Numbered from the stretch's first letter, positions 49,321-59,333 are shown. The stretch: 64,000 bases of DNA from Acidobacteriaceae bacterium (GCA_028283625.1 JAPWKG010000016.1:24365-88364), one strand, 5' to 3'. Notes: generated by a model not told the origin, from the letters alone. A program made the numbers and translations.

Positions 49321-50193
49321 ATGAAGCCTCTGCGTTCTCTGGCTCTTGGCTGCAGCCTCGGCCTGTCTTTCCTGGCAGGCTGCGCCAAGTCGCCGTGGAT
49401 TCAGGACAAGCCGCAGCTGGCGCCCAGCGTGCGCATGCTCGACACCACCCTGCGCAGCTCCGCGCTCCATCGCACCCTGCACGTGCGCATCATTCTCCCC
49501 GAGCACCCCATCGCGCCCATGCCCGTGCTCTACCTGCTGCACGGCGCCGGCGTGGACTACCGGGACTGGACCAACCACTCCCCCATCGCGACACTAGCCG
49601 CCAGCAACCTCGTCCTTGTGCTCCCCGACGCCACCGGCTCGTATTACATCAACGAGTCCGGCGGAAAGCATCGCAACTACGAGCAGTACATCGTGCAGGA
49701 GCTCCCGCAGCTGGTGCGCACACAGGTTCCCGGTGCCGCTACCGATCGCGCCCACACCGCCATCGCCGGCATCTCCCGCGGAGGCTTCGGCGCCCTCGCC
49801 CTCGGCCTCCGGCACCCCGAGCAGTACGGCTACATCGGCGACTTCTCCGGAGCCATCGACTTTCCCGAGCGCACCTTCCGCTGGCGAAAGCCCTTTGAAT
49901 CCTTCACCATCTACCGGGCCTTCGGCGCTCCCGGCAGCGCCACCCGGCAGAACTACAACCCCTTCACGCTTGCAGCCCAGCTCCCCGCGCAGAACGCGCC
50001 CTATATTTTTCTCTCCTGCGGCGACCAGGACCTGCTCCGGAAACCCAATGAACTCTTCGCGCAGGAGCTGACCCGCTACGGCATTCCGCACGAGCTACAC
50101 ATCCTGCACGGCAAGCACGACTGGCACACCTGGAACGAGCAGCTCCCCTTCTTCGAGGCCTCCCTGCTCCAATACTTTGGGAAAACGCAATGA
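49321..50193 (+). CDS. Lipoprotein esterase (esterase D / putative acyltransferase-like alpha/beta hydrolase)
   Basis: 290 residues, 4 bp after smc. A lipobox (LSFLAGC) marks a lipoprotein. The fold is that of esterase D/mycolyl-transferase-like proteins: oxyanion region LLHGAGVDYRDW, nucleophile GISRGGFGALALG (GxSxG), acid in SCGDQDLL and His in GKHDWHTW. It probably hydrolyses esters at the envelope. It overlaps the following gene by 4 bp (ATGA). Confidence 0.87.
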   Translation: MKPLRSLALGCSLGLSFLAGCAKSPWIQDKPQLAPSVRMLDTTLRSSALHRTLHVRIILPEHPIAPMPVLYLLHGAGVDYRDWTNHSPIATLAASNLVLVLPDATGSYYINESGGKHRNYEQYIVQELPQLVRTQVPGAATDRAHTAIAGISRGGFGALALGLRHPEQYGYIGDFSGAIDFPERTFRWRKPFESFTIYRAFGAPGSATRQNYNPFTLAAQLPAQNAPYIFLSCGDQDLLRKPNELFAQELTRYGIPHELHILHGKHDWHTWNEQLPFFEASLLQYFGKTQ

Positions 50194-50759
50194 CTCTGAA
50201 CCCTCTCGACTGGATCCTGGCTGCTGTTCTGACGTACTCCGTCGTTCGCGCTCTCTTTCGCGGTTTCGTACGCGAAGCCTTCGCTCTCGGCGGCCTGATC
50301 GTCGGAGTCGGGGTCGCCTGCTGGGGGTATCAGGCAGCAGCCCTCAAGCTCAAAGGGCTCATTAACTCCACGCCGCTCTCGCAGTTTCTCGCCTTCGCCC
50401 TTCTGCTTTTCGGCGTCATGGCGCTCTCCACCCTGCTCGCGCACCTCATCCGCAAAACCGCCTCCGCCGTCGGCCTCGGCTTCCTCGACCGTCTCCTCGG
50501 CGGGCTCTTCGGACTGCTGCGCGGCGCGGTTCTGGCAGGAGCGATGTTGATGGCAATCACCGCCTTCCTGCCCTCCGCTCCCTGGATTCGAGAATCTACA
50601 CTTTCTCCGTATTTCCTCCGCGCCGCTCATGCTGTATCCTTCACCATGCCGACCGACCTCAAAACCCGGCTGCGCTCCGGAATTGATCAGATCAAGCACA
50701 CAAACCCCGATTGGATCAAATTCGGTACTTCGTCGCACACTGGTAACTCATCCCGCTGA
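50190..50759 (+). CDS. CvpA family membrane protein
   Basis: 189 residues with about four membrane helices and the CvpA signature NPLDWILAAVLTYSVVRALFRGFVREAFALGGLIVG. CvpA proteins were named for colicin V production and are linked to envelope homeostasis. The C-terminal 45 residues are hydrophilic. Translation is coupled to the esterase gene. Confidence 0.87.
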   Translation: MTLNPLDWILAAVLTYSVVRALFRGFVREAFALGGLIVGVGVACWGYQAAALKLKGLINSTPLSQFLAFALLLFGVMALSTLLAHLIRKTASAVGLGFLDRLLGGLFGLLRGAVLAGAMLMAITAFLPSAPWIRESTLSPYFLRAAHAVSFTMPTDLKTRLRSGIDQIKHTNPDWIKFGTSSHTGNSSR

Positions 50760-50777
50760 TTGAAGGACTTTGCCTGA

Positions 50778-51080
50778 GTGAAACGCGATCTCGACAACCT
50801 CGTTCTACAAATGCACGCCTCTGGCATGACCTATGCCGACGCTGTGCGTGAGTTCAAGAAACGCTTCATCCTCGAGGTCCTGTCTCGTCATCGTGGCAAC
50901 CAGTGCAAAGCCGCCGAAGAGCTCGGCATGCACCGCAACACGCTCTCCCGCACCCTGGCCGAGCTGGACATGGATTCAGCGCAGATTCGTAAGGGGATTC
51001 GACGTCCCGTGCGTTCGGTGCGTCCGTCCGCGGCTCAGCTGCAGCGCCCGAACCTGCAGATCGTCAACAGCGGACGCTAG
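50778..51080 (+). CDS. Fis-type helix-turn-helix protein
   Basis: 100 residues from a GTG codon, 18 bp after the CvpA gene. The Fis/NtrC-tail helix-turn-helix (FKKRFILEVLSRHRGNQCKAAEELGMHRNTLSRTLAEL) occupies residues 26-65; the basic C-terminal tail (RRPVRSVRPSAAQLQRP) could also contact DNA. A stand-alone regulator of this shape is common in acidobacteria. Target unknown. Confidence 0.84.
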   Translation: MKRDLDNLVLQMHASGMTYADAVREFKKRFILEVLSRHRGNQCKAAEELGMHRNTLSRTLAELDMDSAQIRKGIRRPVRSVRPSAAQLQRPNLQIVNSGR

Positions 51081-51120
51081 AAACTCGCACACGTTGCGTC
51101 TTCTGCTTCGTCCAAGCTCT

Positions 51121-53067
51121 ATGCACCGCCGCCTAGCCCCAAGCAGCCTCCTGCGCACCGCGTGGATCGCCTCCGCGTTTGTTTTTGCGCTGCCTGCGGT
51201 TTGGGCACAGTCCCCTACCGCGAACACTACCGCCAAGGCACCCGCAGGCGTCGCCGCCGAGTCCAAGACCGTGACCCCTCCTCCGGTCTCCGAGCATGAC
51301 GCCCTCGAAGCGGACAACGCCTACCTGCAGGGTGCTCGCCAGATCAGCAAAAGCGATTACGCCGGCGCAGAGGCCAACTTCCGCCGCGCTGTTCAGCTCA
51401 ATCCGCAGAACCCTGACTACGCGCGAGCCACCCTTTACGCACGCGAAGCGCAGGTGACCACTCTTCTGCATCAGGCCACCACCGCGCGCGTCAAAGGCGA
51501 CCACGCCCTGGAGAAGGATCTGCTCCAGCAGGCTCACAAGCTCGATCCCGACAACCGCATCGTCGCCGAGCATCTCTCCAGCGGGGCCGAAAGCAACTCC
51601 CCCGCCATCGATCCGCTCCAGTTTCCGCCGGAAGACATCGCCGCAACCCTCGGCAGCGCACCCCATCTCGAGCCTCTGCCCGGCCCCAGCTCCTTCCACG
51701 AGCGTGGCGCCCCGGAGGATGTACTCAAGGCCGTCTACCGCGCCTACGGCATCGACGTGCAGTTCGATGCGCCCCTCACCGCCACCAAACCCATCCGCTT
51801 CGATCTCGACGGCGCAAACTATGACACCGTTACTTCGCTGCTTTCGGATATGACCGGCACCTTCACCGCGCCCGTGCAGGCGCATCAGGCCATCATCGCC
51901 AACAACACGCAGGACAACCGCGACCGCCTGATCCCTCAGGTCGAAGAAACCATCTATCTGCGCGGCATGACCAGTGACCAGATGCAGGAGTACGCCAACA
52001 TCGCGCGCAACATCTTCGACGTCAAGACCGTCACAGCCTCCGCCACCGGAGGCACCATCCTCATCCGCGCAGATGAACCCACACTCAAACTGCTCAACGC
52101 CGCCTACTCTGACATGCTCGACGGTGGCTCCGACATCATGCTCGACATCAATCTCTATGAAGTCGACACCAGCAAGCAGCGGAACTACGGCGTGGAGTTC
52201 CCCTCCGAGATGCAGTCTTTCTCGCTTTACAGCGAGCTGAACTCGGTCATTACAGCCAACCAGTCCAGCATCAACACCGCCATCTCCAACGGCATCATCA
52301 CGCTTGGCAGCAATACCGAGCAGAACATGCTGATCGAGCTCGAGTTCCTCTACGGTGCCGGTCTTCTTTCCAGCTCCGAGCAGTCGCTCATCACCGGTCT
52401 GCTGGGAACCATCGGCAACTACGCGGGCATTCCGCTGATCGGCACCTCCATCTCCAGCGGTGCCACTGTCAATGCGCTTCTCACTTCAAGCGACGTCCGC
52501 ATCGTGGACTCAGTCAAGATTCGCGCCTCCAGCCTGCAACAGGTGCAGTTCCGCAGCGGGACACGCTACCCCATCGTCACCTCGACGTACAGCTCCGGCG
52601 TCTCCAGCTCCACCGCCTCGCTCGCTGCGCTCTACGGCTACAGCACCACCTCGGTTACGATTCCGCAGATTCAGTTCGAAGACCTCGGCCTCACCATGAA
52701 GCTCACCCCCAAGGTCCAGCGCAACCGGGACATCAGCATCGCATTCGAGATGAAGATCGAAGCGCTTGGCTCCACCTCGCTCAACGACATCCCCGAGCTC
52801 AACAACCGTCAGCTCAACTCCACCACCACCGTGCCCGACGGACAGACCGCGCTCATCGTCAGCTCCGTCAACAAAAGCGAAGCCGGCACCATCATCGGTA
52901 CACCTGGGCTCAATGATCTTCCCGGCTTTTCAGGAACGGACAAAAGCACAGATAACTCCACCAACGAGTTGTTGATCTCCATCACGCCGCACATCGTCCG
53001 CGAACAGAACCTGCACTTCGTCAGCCGTATGCTGGCAACGCCCCACAGTCAGCCGTCCTCGCACTAG
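51121..53067 (+). CDS. Secretin (GspD/PilQ-type) domain protein with N-terminal repeat region
   Basis: 648 residues starting with a signal peptide (MHRRLAPSSLLRTAWIASAF ... VWAQ). Residues 55-150 look like TPR/coiled repeats (YAGAEANFRRAVQLNPQNPDYA). A secretin N-domain follows (YLRGMTSDQMQEYANIARNIFDV), then the secretin core: IMLDINLYEVDTSKQRNYGVEF, IPQIQFEDLGLTMKLTPKVQ and VPDGQTALIVSSVNKSEAG ... LISITPHIV. It should form an outer-membrane ring, but no other type II secretion or type IV pilus genes are next to it. No clear ribosome site before this ATG. Confidence 0.88.
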   Translation: MHRRLAPSSLLRTAWIASAFVFALPAVWAQSPTANTTAKAPAGVAAESKTVTPPPVSEHDALEADNAYLQGARQISKSDYAGAEANFRRAVQLNPQNPDYARATLYAREAQVTTLLHQATTARVKGDHALEKDLLQQAHKLDPDNRIVAEHLSSGAESNSPAIDPLQFPPEDIAATLGSAPHLEPLPGPSSFHERGAPEDVLKAVYRAYGIDVQFDAPLTATKPIRFDLDGANYDTVTSLLSDMTGTFTAPVQAHQAIIANNTQDNRDRLIPQVEETIYLRGMTSDQMQEYANIARNIFDVKTVTASATGGTILIRADEPTLKLLNAAYSDMLDGGSDIMLDINLYEVDTSKQRNYGVEFPSEMQSFSLYSELNSVITANQSSINTAISNGIITLGSNTEQNMLIELEFLYGAGLLSSSEQSLITGLLGTIGNYAGIPLIGTSISSGATVNALLTSSDVRIVDSVKIRASSLQQVQFRSGTRYPIVTSTYSSGVSSSTASLAALYGYSTTSVTIPQIQFEDLGLTMKLTPKVQRNRDISIAFEMKIEALGSTSLNDIPELNNRQLNSTTTVPDGQTALIVSSVNKSEAGTIIGTPGLNDLPGFSGTDKSTDNSTNELLISITPHIVREQNLHFVSRMLATPHSQPSSH

Positions 53068-53092
53068 CGCTTCGTCCGCGCCCGGCATAGCG

Positions 53093-53629
53093 TCACAACG
53101 CTCGCCCTGTCCCATCCTCCTGCTTGCTTCCACGCGGAGTTTCCGCAAACACCAGCAGCCTGCGCAGTACCTCGCTGCGTCTTGAGCACGAAAGCTTTTT
53201 CTCGTCAGACTCCGCCTCGCACTGCGTGAGCGCAACACCCAGACTTCTCGGAAACACCTCGCACGCCGCAACGCCCTCGGCCTCTGAAACCAAAGCCGAC
53301 AGCTTGGCCGCGCCAAGATAAGGCTCTCCCTGAAGCAGCGCCTCCTGTTCTGCGCCTGCACCGGCCGTGCTCGACCGCAAGCGCGTGCGATACTCCTGCA
53401 CCGCGTGCGAGGCCAGCATCGCAGCCAGCTCCACCATCAAAGAGCCGTAGACTTCCAGCGCTTCAAAACCGGAAGACACACTACACAGCACGTCTTCAAA
53501 GACATCCATCACCGGCCACTCAGCCTGTGCCTCCTCCGGCATACGTTCCGCAGTGCACCGCGGCTGCAACCGGTGCAGCGCTTCCTCTTCACTCCATCTT
53601 TCCTGAAGAACTCGATCGTCTTTTCGCAT
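53093..53629 (-). CDS. Hypothetical protein
   Basis: 178 residues from MRKDDRVLQERWSEEEALHR, alpha-helical and rich in Glu/Ala/Leu; no membrane segment or known motif. The frame remains open 69 bp upstream, and start choice is uncertain. It lies convergent to the secretin gene. Confidence 0.5.
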   Translation of the reverse strand: MRKDDRVLQERWSEEEALHRLQPRCTAERMPEEAQAEWPVMDVFEDVLCSVSSGFEALEVYGSLMVELAAMLASHAVQEYRTRLRSSTAGAGAEQEALLQGEPYLGAAKLSALVSEAEGVAACEVFPRSLGVALTQCEAESDEKKLSCSRRSEVLRRLLVFAETPRGSKQEDGTGRAL

Positions 53630-53722
53630 CGCTCCATAACCCGCGCACCACGGCGCCGAACACAAAACGACCCGAAAAGGGCTGCCGGAAAACAACACTC
53701 CAGCAGCCGCTTCAGGATCGGG

Positions 53723-54706
<984 letters not shown>

Positions 54707-54880
54707 TTAGCGTTCACTCCTTCGCAAACAATCAAGACTCTGTCGTGCGCGTGCGAACCGCACGCAGAAGCTCTGCCAGTTTAGGCTCAATTCATTCATG
54801 CAACCAGACTGTATTCACTCAATGCTGTTATGCAGAAAATTCATCAATTATCGTGCAAACAAAACAGAAAAAGAACCGCG

Positions 54881-55882
54881 CTACAAGCAGCCGTTCATCT
54901 CGCGCCAGGCGGTAGGAGGCATACCTTCCCACCCGCGAAACGCGCGGGAGAAAGAGTTCGAATCCTCATACCCCAGCAGATACGCAGTCTCCGTCAGCTC
55001 CAGCACGGAATTTCGCAGATAATGCCGGGCCATCTGACGGCGTGCCAGATCCAGCAGCTTCTGAAAGCTCATGCCCGACTCCTGCAACCGGCGCTGCAGC
55101 GTTCGCGAGCTCATATGCAGCTCACGAGAGACCTCTTCAATCGAAGGCCGCTGCCCCGTCAGCCGTTGCTGAATCACACCACGCACTAACTCCACAAAGC
55201 CGTCTTCCGCATCCTTCTGCGCCTTCAGATCGGTATCGAACTGCGGCAACAGCATCTCGAGAAGCTCTGCGTTTTTTGTCACAAATGGAAGAGCCGCATC
55301 CTCGCGACGGAACACGATCGCATTGCGCGTCGCTCCGCAAACAATCGGGCAGCCGAAGTGCTGCTCCAGTTGAGACACATGCTCTCGGGGTGCAACAAAC
55401 TCCACGCGCACAGGCGAGATTTTTGTCCCTGTCCCCATCTGAGCAATCGTATGCACCCACGCAAAGCAATGCTCCATCAGCACGGCGGGCACCGCTTCAA
55501 CCGCCAGCGTCCAATGGAATCGCACACTCCACTCTTCGCCCTCCACCTCGTGCACAATCTCCTCAGGCGCGCACAAGCGTTTGTACTTCGCCATATTCGC
55601 AACCGCGGCCCCGAAGTTCTCGGTAGAAAGCGCCGCAATACCGATCGGGTGAAGACGCTCTATCCTCGTCTCCACGCCGAGACGAAGGCCGATACAAGGA
55701 TCGAGGCTCACCACCGCAACCGCACCCCAAAGAGCAAAGAGCTCCTCGGTAGAAACGATCACTCTCGTCCGCTGAAAAAGGTCTCCGGGGAGTCCTGCCT
55801 TGCGCAACACCGCCGCAACAGGAATCCCCGCCTCCTCCAATCGAACCGCCATCATACTCGCAATACGAAAGTGTTTGACCAT
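54881..55882 (-). CDS. AraC-family transcriptional regulator (OruR/arabinose-binding-domain type)
   Basis: 333 residues: N-terminal ligand domain of the PF12625 type (about 15-200) and a C-terminal AraC DNA-binding domain (two helix-turn-helix: PSIEEVSRELHMSSRTLQRRLQESG and LTETAYLLGYEDSNSFSRAFRGWEG). It likely controls the adjacent zinc alcohol dehydrogenase or aldo/keto reductase gene. It ends 174 bp from the AKR gene start, a stretch with nothing else visible, and starts 4 bp after the ADH stop. Confidence 0.88.
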   Translation of the reverse strand: MVKHFRIASMMAVRLEEAGIPVAAVLRKAGLPGDLFQRTRVIVSTEELFALWGAVAVVSLDPCIGLRLGVETRIERLHPIGIAALSTENFGAAVANMAKYKRLCAPEEIVHEVEGEEWSVRFHWTLAVEAVPAVLMEHCFAWVHTIAQMGTGTKISPVRVEFVAPREHVSQLEQHFGCPIVCGATRNAIVFRREDAALPFVTKNAELLEMLLPQFDTDLKAQKDAEDGFVELVRGVIQQRLTGQRPSIEEVSRELHMSSRTLQRRLQESGMSFQKLLDLARRQMARHYLRNSVLELTETAYLLGYEDSNSFSRAFRGWEGMPPTAWREMNGCL

Positions 55883-55886
55883 AGAG

Positions 55887-56945
55887 TTATTCAGACTTCA
55901 AAGACGCCATATCGATGCTGAAACGATACTTCACATCGGCCTTCAGCAAGCGTTCATAGGCTTCATTCACCTGCTGAATCGCAATCGTTTCCACATCCGA
56001 GGTAATGTTGTGCTTTCCGCAGAAATCCAGCATCTCCTGGGTCTCGCGCAAGCCGCCGATCGGTGATCCGGAAACGCTGCGCCGCCCCATCAGCAAGCCG
56101 AACGCACCGAGCGACAACGGCTTCTCCGGCGCTCCAACCAGCGTCATGTTGCCATCGATTGCAAGCAGATTGATATACGCATTGATATCGTGCTCGGCCG
56201 AAACGCAGTTCAGGATAAAGTCGAAGCTGGCCGTGTGGCGAATCATCTCGCTTGCGCTGGTCGAGATCACGACCTCATCCGCACCCAGCCGCAACGCATC
56301 TTCCACCTTATTTTTCGATGTCGTGAATACTACCGTGTGAGCTCCTAGCGCGTGAGCAAACTTCACGCCCATGTGCCCCAGGCCACCCAATCCGACAACG
56401 CCAACCTTCTTGCCTGCCTTCACATCCCAGTGCTTCAGCGGCGAGTACGTCGTAATCCCGGCGCACAGCAAAGGAGCTGCAGCAGCAGGGTCCAGGTTCT
56501 CCGGAATGCGCAGCACAAAGCGCTGATCGACCACGATCGTGTCAGAGTAACCACCATAGGTCACGCCGCCCAGATGCTTGTCCTTTCCGCTATAGGTCCA
56601 CACCTGGTTGGGACAAAACTGCTCCAGCCCGGCCTGGCACTGCGGGCACGTATGATCGGAATCAACCAGACAGCCAACCCCGGTAAGATCGCCAACCTTG
56701 AACTTCGTCACCGCAGAACCGACCTTGGTCACACGGCCGACAATTTCATGGCCGGGAACGCACGGATAAACCGTCTGGATCAGACTGCTCCACTCGTTAC
56801 GCACCGTATGCAGATCGGAGTGACAGATACCGCAGAACAGGATCTCAATCTGCACATCCTGCTCGGTAAGATCGCGCCGCACGATCGTTGTGGGGGCCAA
56901 CGGCGAGGTTGCACTGACTGCCGAATAAGCTTTTGCGTTCAACAT
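55887..56945 (-). CDS. Zinc-dependent alcohol dehydrogenase (YahK/cinnamyl-alcohol-dehydrogenase type)
   Basis: 352 residues from MLNAKAYSAVSATSP. Catalytic zinc ligands CGICHSDLH and GHE, structural zinc CPQCQAGLEQFC, and the NADP Rossmann motif GLGGLGHMG are all present. Such enzymes reduce a wide range of aldehydes with NADPH. The next gene downstream (AraC type) begins 4 bp later, so the two are co-transcribed. Confidence 0.93.
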   Translation of the reverse strand: MLNAKAYSAVSATSPLAPTTIVRRDLTEQDVQIEILFCGICHSDLHTVRNEWSSLIQTVYPCVPGHEIVGRVTKVGSAVTKFKVGDLTGVGCLVDSDHTCPQCQAGLEQFCPNQVWTYSGKDKHLGGVTYGGYSDTIVVDQRFVLRIPENLDPAAAAPLLCAGITTYSPLKHWDVKAGKKVGVVGLGGLGHMGVKFAHALGAHTVVFTTSKNKVEDALRLGADEVVISTSASEMIRHTASFDFILNCVSAEHDINAYINLLAIDGNMTLVGAPEKPLSLGAFGLLMGRRSVSGSPIGGLRETQEMLDFCGKHNITSDVETIAIQQVNEAYERLLKADVKYRFSIDMASLKSE

Positions 56946-57052
56946 GAGTACAAGACTAGGCCTGCAACCAAAAGCGCGCCCGGCAAAGAACGCCAACCTG
57001 CATGCAAAGCGCGCCGACTTCCATGTCGCCTCACGTCCACGCCGTCTCTTTG

Positions 57053-57946
57053 CTACGACAAAGCATGCTCTCGCAAATGTTTGATCAACGCTGTAAGAGC
57101 GGCTGATTTATTTCGCCGGCTTGGGTAATAGAAGTAGAAGCCAGGAAACACCGGGCACCAATCCTCCAGCACCTGCACCAGCTTGCCGTTATCCAGCAAA
57201 GGACGAACAGTACGCACCAGCGCCGTTCCCACGCCCAGCCCTTTCAGTACCGCCTCCACCACCAGTTCGGAGTCATCCATCTCCAACGGGCCGCGTGGAT
57301 GAATCGTAATCGCGCGCTTGCCTTTTTCAAACTCCCAGCGATAGATCCCCGTCTGGAACCGGAACCCGATGCATGCGTGGTCCTTTAGCTCTCGCGGCGT
57401 CTTGGGTTCTGGATGCGCACGAAAGTACTTCGGTGTGCCGAACACAGCGAGTTGCAAATCCTCACTCACCGGTAGCGCGATCATATCCCGCTGCACATAC
57501 TCTCCAATCTGAATGCCCGCGTCATAGCCTTCGGTCACAATGTCGATGCGATCGTTCGACGTCGTGACCTCCACTGTGATCTCCGGAAACTCCGCTGCAA
57601 ACGAAGCCAGTACGGGCATCAGCACCATCCGCACAGCCGTACGCGGCGCAATCAAACGGATACGCCCCGAAGGTTTACTGCGAGACTTCCGCGCGTGACT
57701 CAGGGAAGATTCAATCTGTTGCAACGCGGGCATCAACCCCTGTAATAACTCCACACCCGCAGCGGTGGGAGCCACACTGCGCGACGTACGCGCCAGCAGA
57801 TTCAACCCCAGCCTCCTCTCAAGATTCTTCATCGCATGGCTCAGCGCTGACTGCGAAAGTCCGAGGCGCCGTGCCGCCAGCGTAAAGCTGCGCTCTTCGG
57901 CAATCACAGCAAACAATGCCAGGTCTGCAAGATCACTTCTCAGCAT
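57053..57946 (-). CDS. LysR-family transcriptional regulator
   Basis: 297 residues: winged helix at the N-terminus (FTLAARRLGLSQSALSHAMKNLERRLG) and a periplasmic-binding-like effector domain. The type is the one usually divergent from the gene it controls; here that is the Mn-type cupin gene starting 145 bp away, with three direct repeats in between. Confidence 0.92.
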   Translation of the reverse strand: MLRSDLADLALFAVIAEERSFTLAARRLGLSQSALSHAMKNLERRLGLNLLARTSRSVAPTAAGVELLQGLMPALQQIESSLSHARKSRSKPSGRIRLIAPRTAVRMVLMPVLASFAAEFPEITVEVTTSNDRIDIVTEGYDAGIQIGEYVQRDMIALPVSEDLQLAVFGTPKYFRAHPEPKTPRELKDHACIGFRFQTGIYRWEFEKGKRAITIHPRGPLEMDDSELVVEAVLKGLGVGTALVRTVRPLLDNGKLVQVLEDWCPVFPGFYFYYPSRRNKSAALTALIKHLREHALS

Positions 57947-58015
57947 TGATGAATCCTCCTCATACAGCCATGCAAGGAACAGTATCTACTTTCATGGCAT
58001 CTTGAGAAAGGAAAG

Positions 58016-58078
58016 CTCGAACAAAGAGCCCTCAGCCTCGAACAAAGAGCCCTCAGCCTCAAACAAAAAGCCCTCAGC
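58016..58078 (+). repeat. Three tandem direct repeats of 21 bp
   Basis: Units 58016-58036, 58037-58057 and 58058-58078. The first two are identical (CTCGAACAAAGAGCCCTCAG plus C) and the third differs at two positions. They end directly before the AAGGAG ribosome site of the cupin gene, in its leader, downstream of the divergent LysR gene. Confidence 0.92.
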
Positions 58079-58090
58079 AAGGAGCACCTC

Positions 58091-58486
58091 ATGAAGATCC
58101 TCCGCAACGGATCGCAGTCTTCCATCGTTGGCAATCAGGAATGGTTCACCGGAACCGTACGCATCGACCAGCCCTTCCAGGCCGAAGAACCCGGACGCCT
58201 CTCAGGCGCCACCGTCACCTTCGAACCGGGCGCACGCACCAACTGGCACACACACCCGCTCGGGCAAACGCTTCTCGTCACCGCAGGCCGCGGCTGGGCA
58301 CAGCGTGAGTCCGGCCCCGTCGAGGAGATGCAGCCCGGCGATGTCCTCTGGTTTGCTCCAGGAGAAAAACACTGGCACGGCGGAACAGACACCACCTCCG
58401 TCACCCACATCGCCATTGCAGAAAAGGCCGACGGCAAGGTCGTGGATTGGCTGGAACCTGTAAGCGACGCGCACTATCGGCGTTAG
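58091..58486 (+). CDS. Cupin, close to the manganese-dependent hydroxynitrile lyase-like cupins
   Basis: 131 residues with an AAGGAG site. A single cupin barrel with ligands [10 protein letters not shown] (H53, H55, Q59) and GEKHWHG (H94). These are the same positions that bind Mn in the hydroxynitrile lyase from Granulicella tundricola, and the whole sequence from [14 protein letters not shown] start to the HYRR end follows that protein closely. The physiological role of these small cupins is not settled; cyanohydrin cleavage is a demonstrated in vitro activity. Divergent LysR gene suggests inducible control. Confidence 0.88.
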   Translation: MKILRNGSQSSIVGNQEWFTGTVRIDQPFQAEEPGRLSGATVTFEPGARTNWHTHPLGQTLLVTAGRGWAQRESGPVEEMQPGDVLWFAPGEKHWHGGTDTTSVTHIAIAEKADGKVVDWLEPVSDAHYRR

Positions 58487-58514
58487 CCGCACAGCGGCCC
58501 GTCACCCTGCGCCG

Positions 58515-58703
58515 TTAAACCTTCGAGACCACGGAACGTGCGGGCTTTCTCGGCCCCATGTTCCGTCGCGTCAGGTGGTTCCACAGCTCCGCTCTGGACT
58601 TCGGCTTCCCAAGCCCGAACCACAGAATGATGAGCCCAATCGCTAAGACGTGCGAAGCAACGACGAGGAACGCAATAATATCCAGGGCCAAGGTACTCTC
58701 CAT
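58515..58703 (-). CDS. Small single-pass membrane protein (DUF2784-like N-terminus)
   Basis: 62 residues from MESTLALDIIAFLVVASHVLA; AGGA lies seven bases upstream of this ATG. One long hydrophobic helix (residues 5-30) followed by a basic tail. It might be a shortened version of a larger membrane family; not recognised with certainty. Confidence 0.5.
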   Translation of the reverse strand: MESTLALDIIAFLVVASHVLAIGLIILWFGLGKPKSRAELWNHLTRRNMGPRKPARSVVSKV

Positions 58704-59171
58704 CGGCACATCCTGCACAGACTGTGCCCCGGTCCACGCCGCAGCGCGTCCTCTCTCAGTATAAAACTTCGCCCTTAGCTACATCACCACACAGCGCACA
58801 ACAGCAACCGCACACAGCCCCAAACGTAAAAAGCCTGTCAGCGCAGGCTGCAGGCAAACATGTTCTCTTTAGAAGGGGAAACAACCGTATCGGGAGTTCC
58901 TCGAAATGCTTTGGAGGAGCGGGTCGGAATCGAACGATCTAAACGCCCTTAGAATAAACAACATACAGCCTTATAAAGGCTCGTCATTCTCGCCAAATAA
59001 AGGGGTGCTGACACAATGTGGCACAAAATTGGTTTCAGCTCTCGTTTCCGGTGCGGGCTGACCCCGCGCAGGCTTTGGTAAGCACAAATTGTCTGAGCTC
59101 CGGACCTAAGAGATGAGGTCAACCAATTCACCCGCACCGCGGAGGGCAGGCTATCCACGCTTGAGACCGGA
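58704..59171. other. Boundary region between core chromosome and accessory DNA
   Basis: No confident gene. It contains the tRNA 3'-end-like fragment at 58912-58936. Just left of 59172 a frame without start codon reads EVNQFTRTAEGRLSTLE and may be the eroded beginning of the small membrane protein that follows. Confidence 0.45.
58912..58936 (-). other. tRNA 3'-end fragment, candidate attachment (att) site
   Basis: On the minus strand: CGTTCGATTCCGACCCGCTC then CTCCA. This is a T-loop (TTCGATT), the 3' half of a T stem (CCGAC), seven acceptor bases (CCGCTCC), a discriminator base and CCA, as in a tRNA-Cys-like gene. The 5' half of the T stem and everything before it do not match a tRNA, so only the last 25 or so bases are there. 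Integrases commonly duplicate exactly this part. Confidence 0.55.
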
Positions 59172-59333
59172 ATGTACGATCTACGCGGCAACGGCCAACC
59201 GGGCCGGGTGAGTCGGCTGGAATCGAGCGTCCATGAGCTCGACCGCTGGAAGTACAAGCTCATGGGCTATAGCTCAGGGCTAGCCGTTTGCATCTCCGTT
59301 GCGGCATGGTGCGTTGAGCATCTCGTGCGATAA
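59172..59333 (+). CDS. Small phage-like membrane protein, probably truncated
   Basis: 53 residues from ATG 59172: MYDLRGNGQPGRVSRLESSV, a charged helical part, then one hydrophobic segment (LMGYSSGLAVCISVAAWCV) and LVR. Short coiled-coil plus membrane-anchor proteins of this sort occur in phage lysis regions and mobile elements. The in-frame sequence upstream looks related but lacks a start. Low certainty that it is expressed. Confidence 0.38.
   Translation: MYDLRGNGQPGRVSRLESSVHELDRWKYKLMGYSSGLAVCISVAAWCVEHLVR

Noticed and set aside
58900..59000. Complete tRNA gene on the minus strand
   Set aside because: Only the last 25 or so bases fit; no D arm, anticodon arm or 5' acceptor strand could be found upstream.
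58949..59263. 104-codon minus-strand frame
   Set aside because: Composition is Ser/Arg/Leu-rich and irregular, no ribosome site, and it overlaps the more protein-like plus-strand frame.
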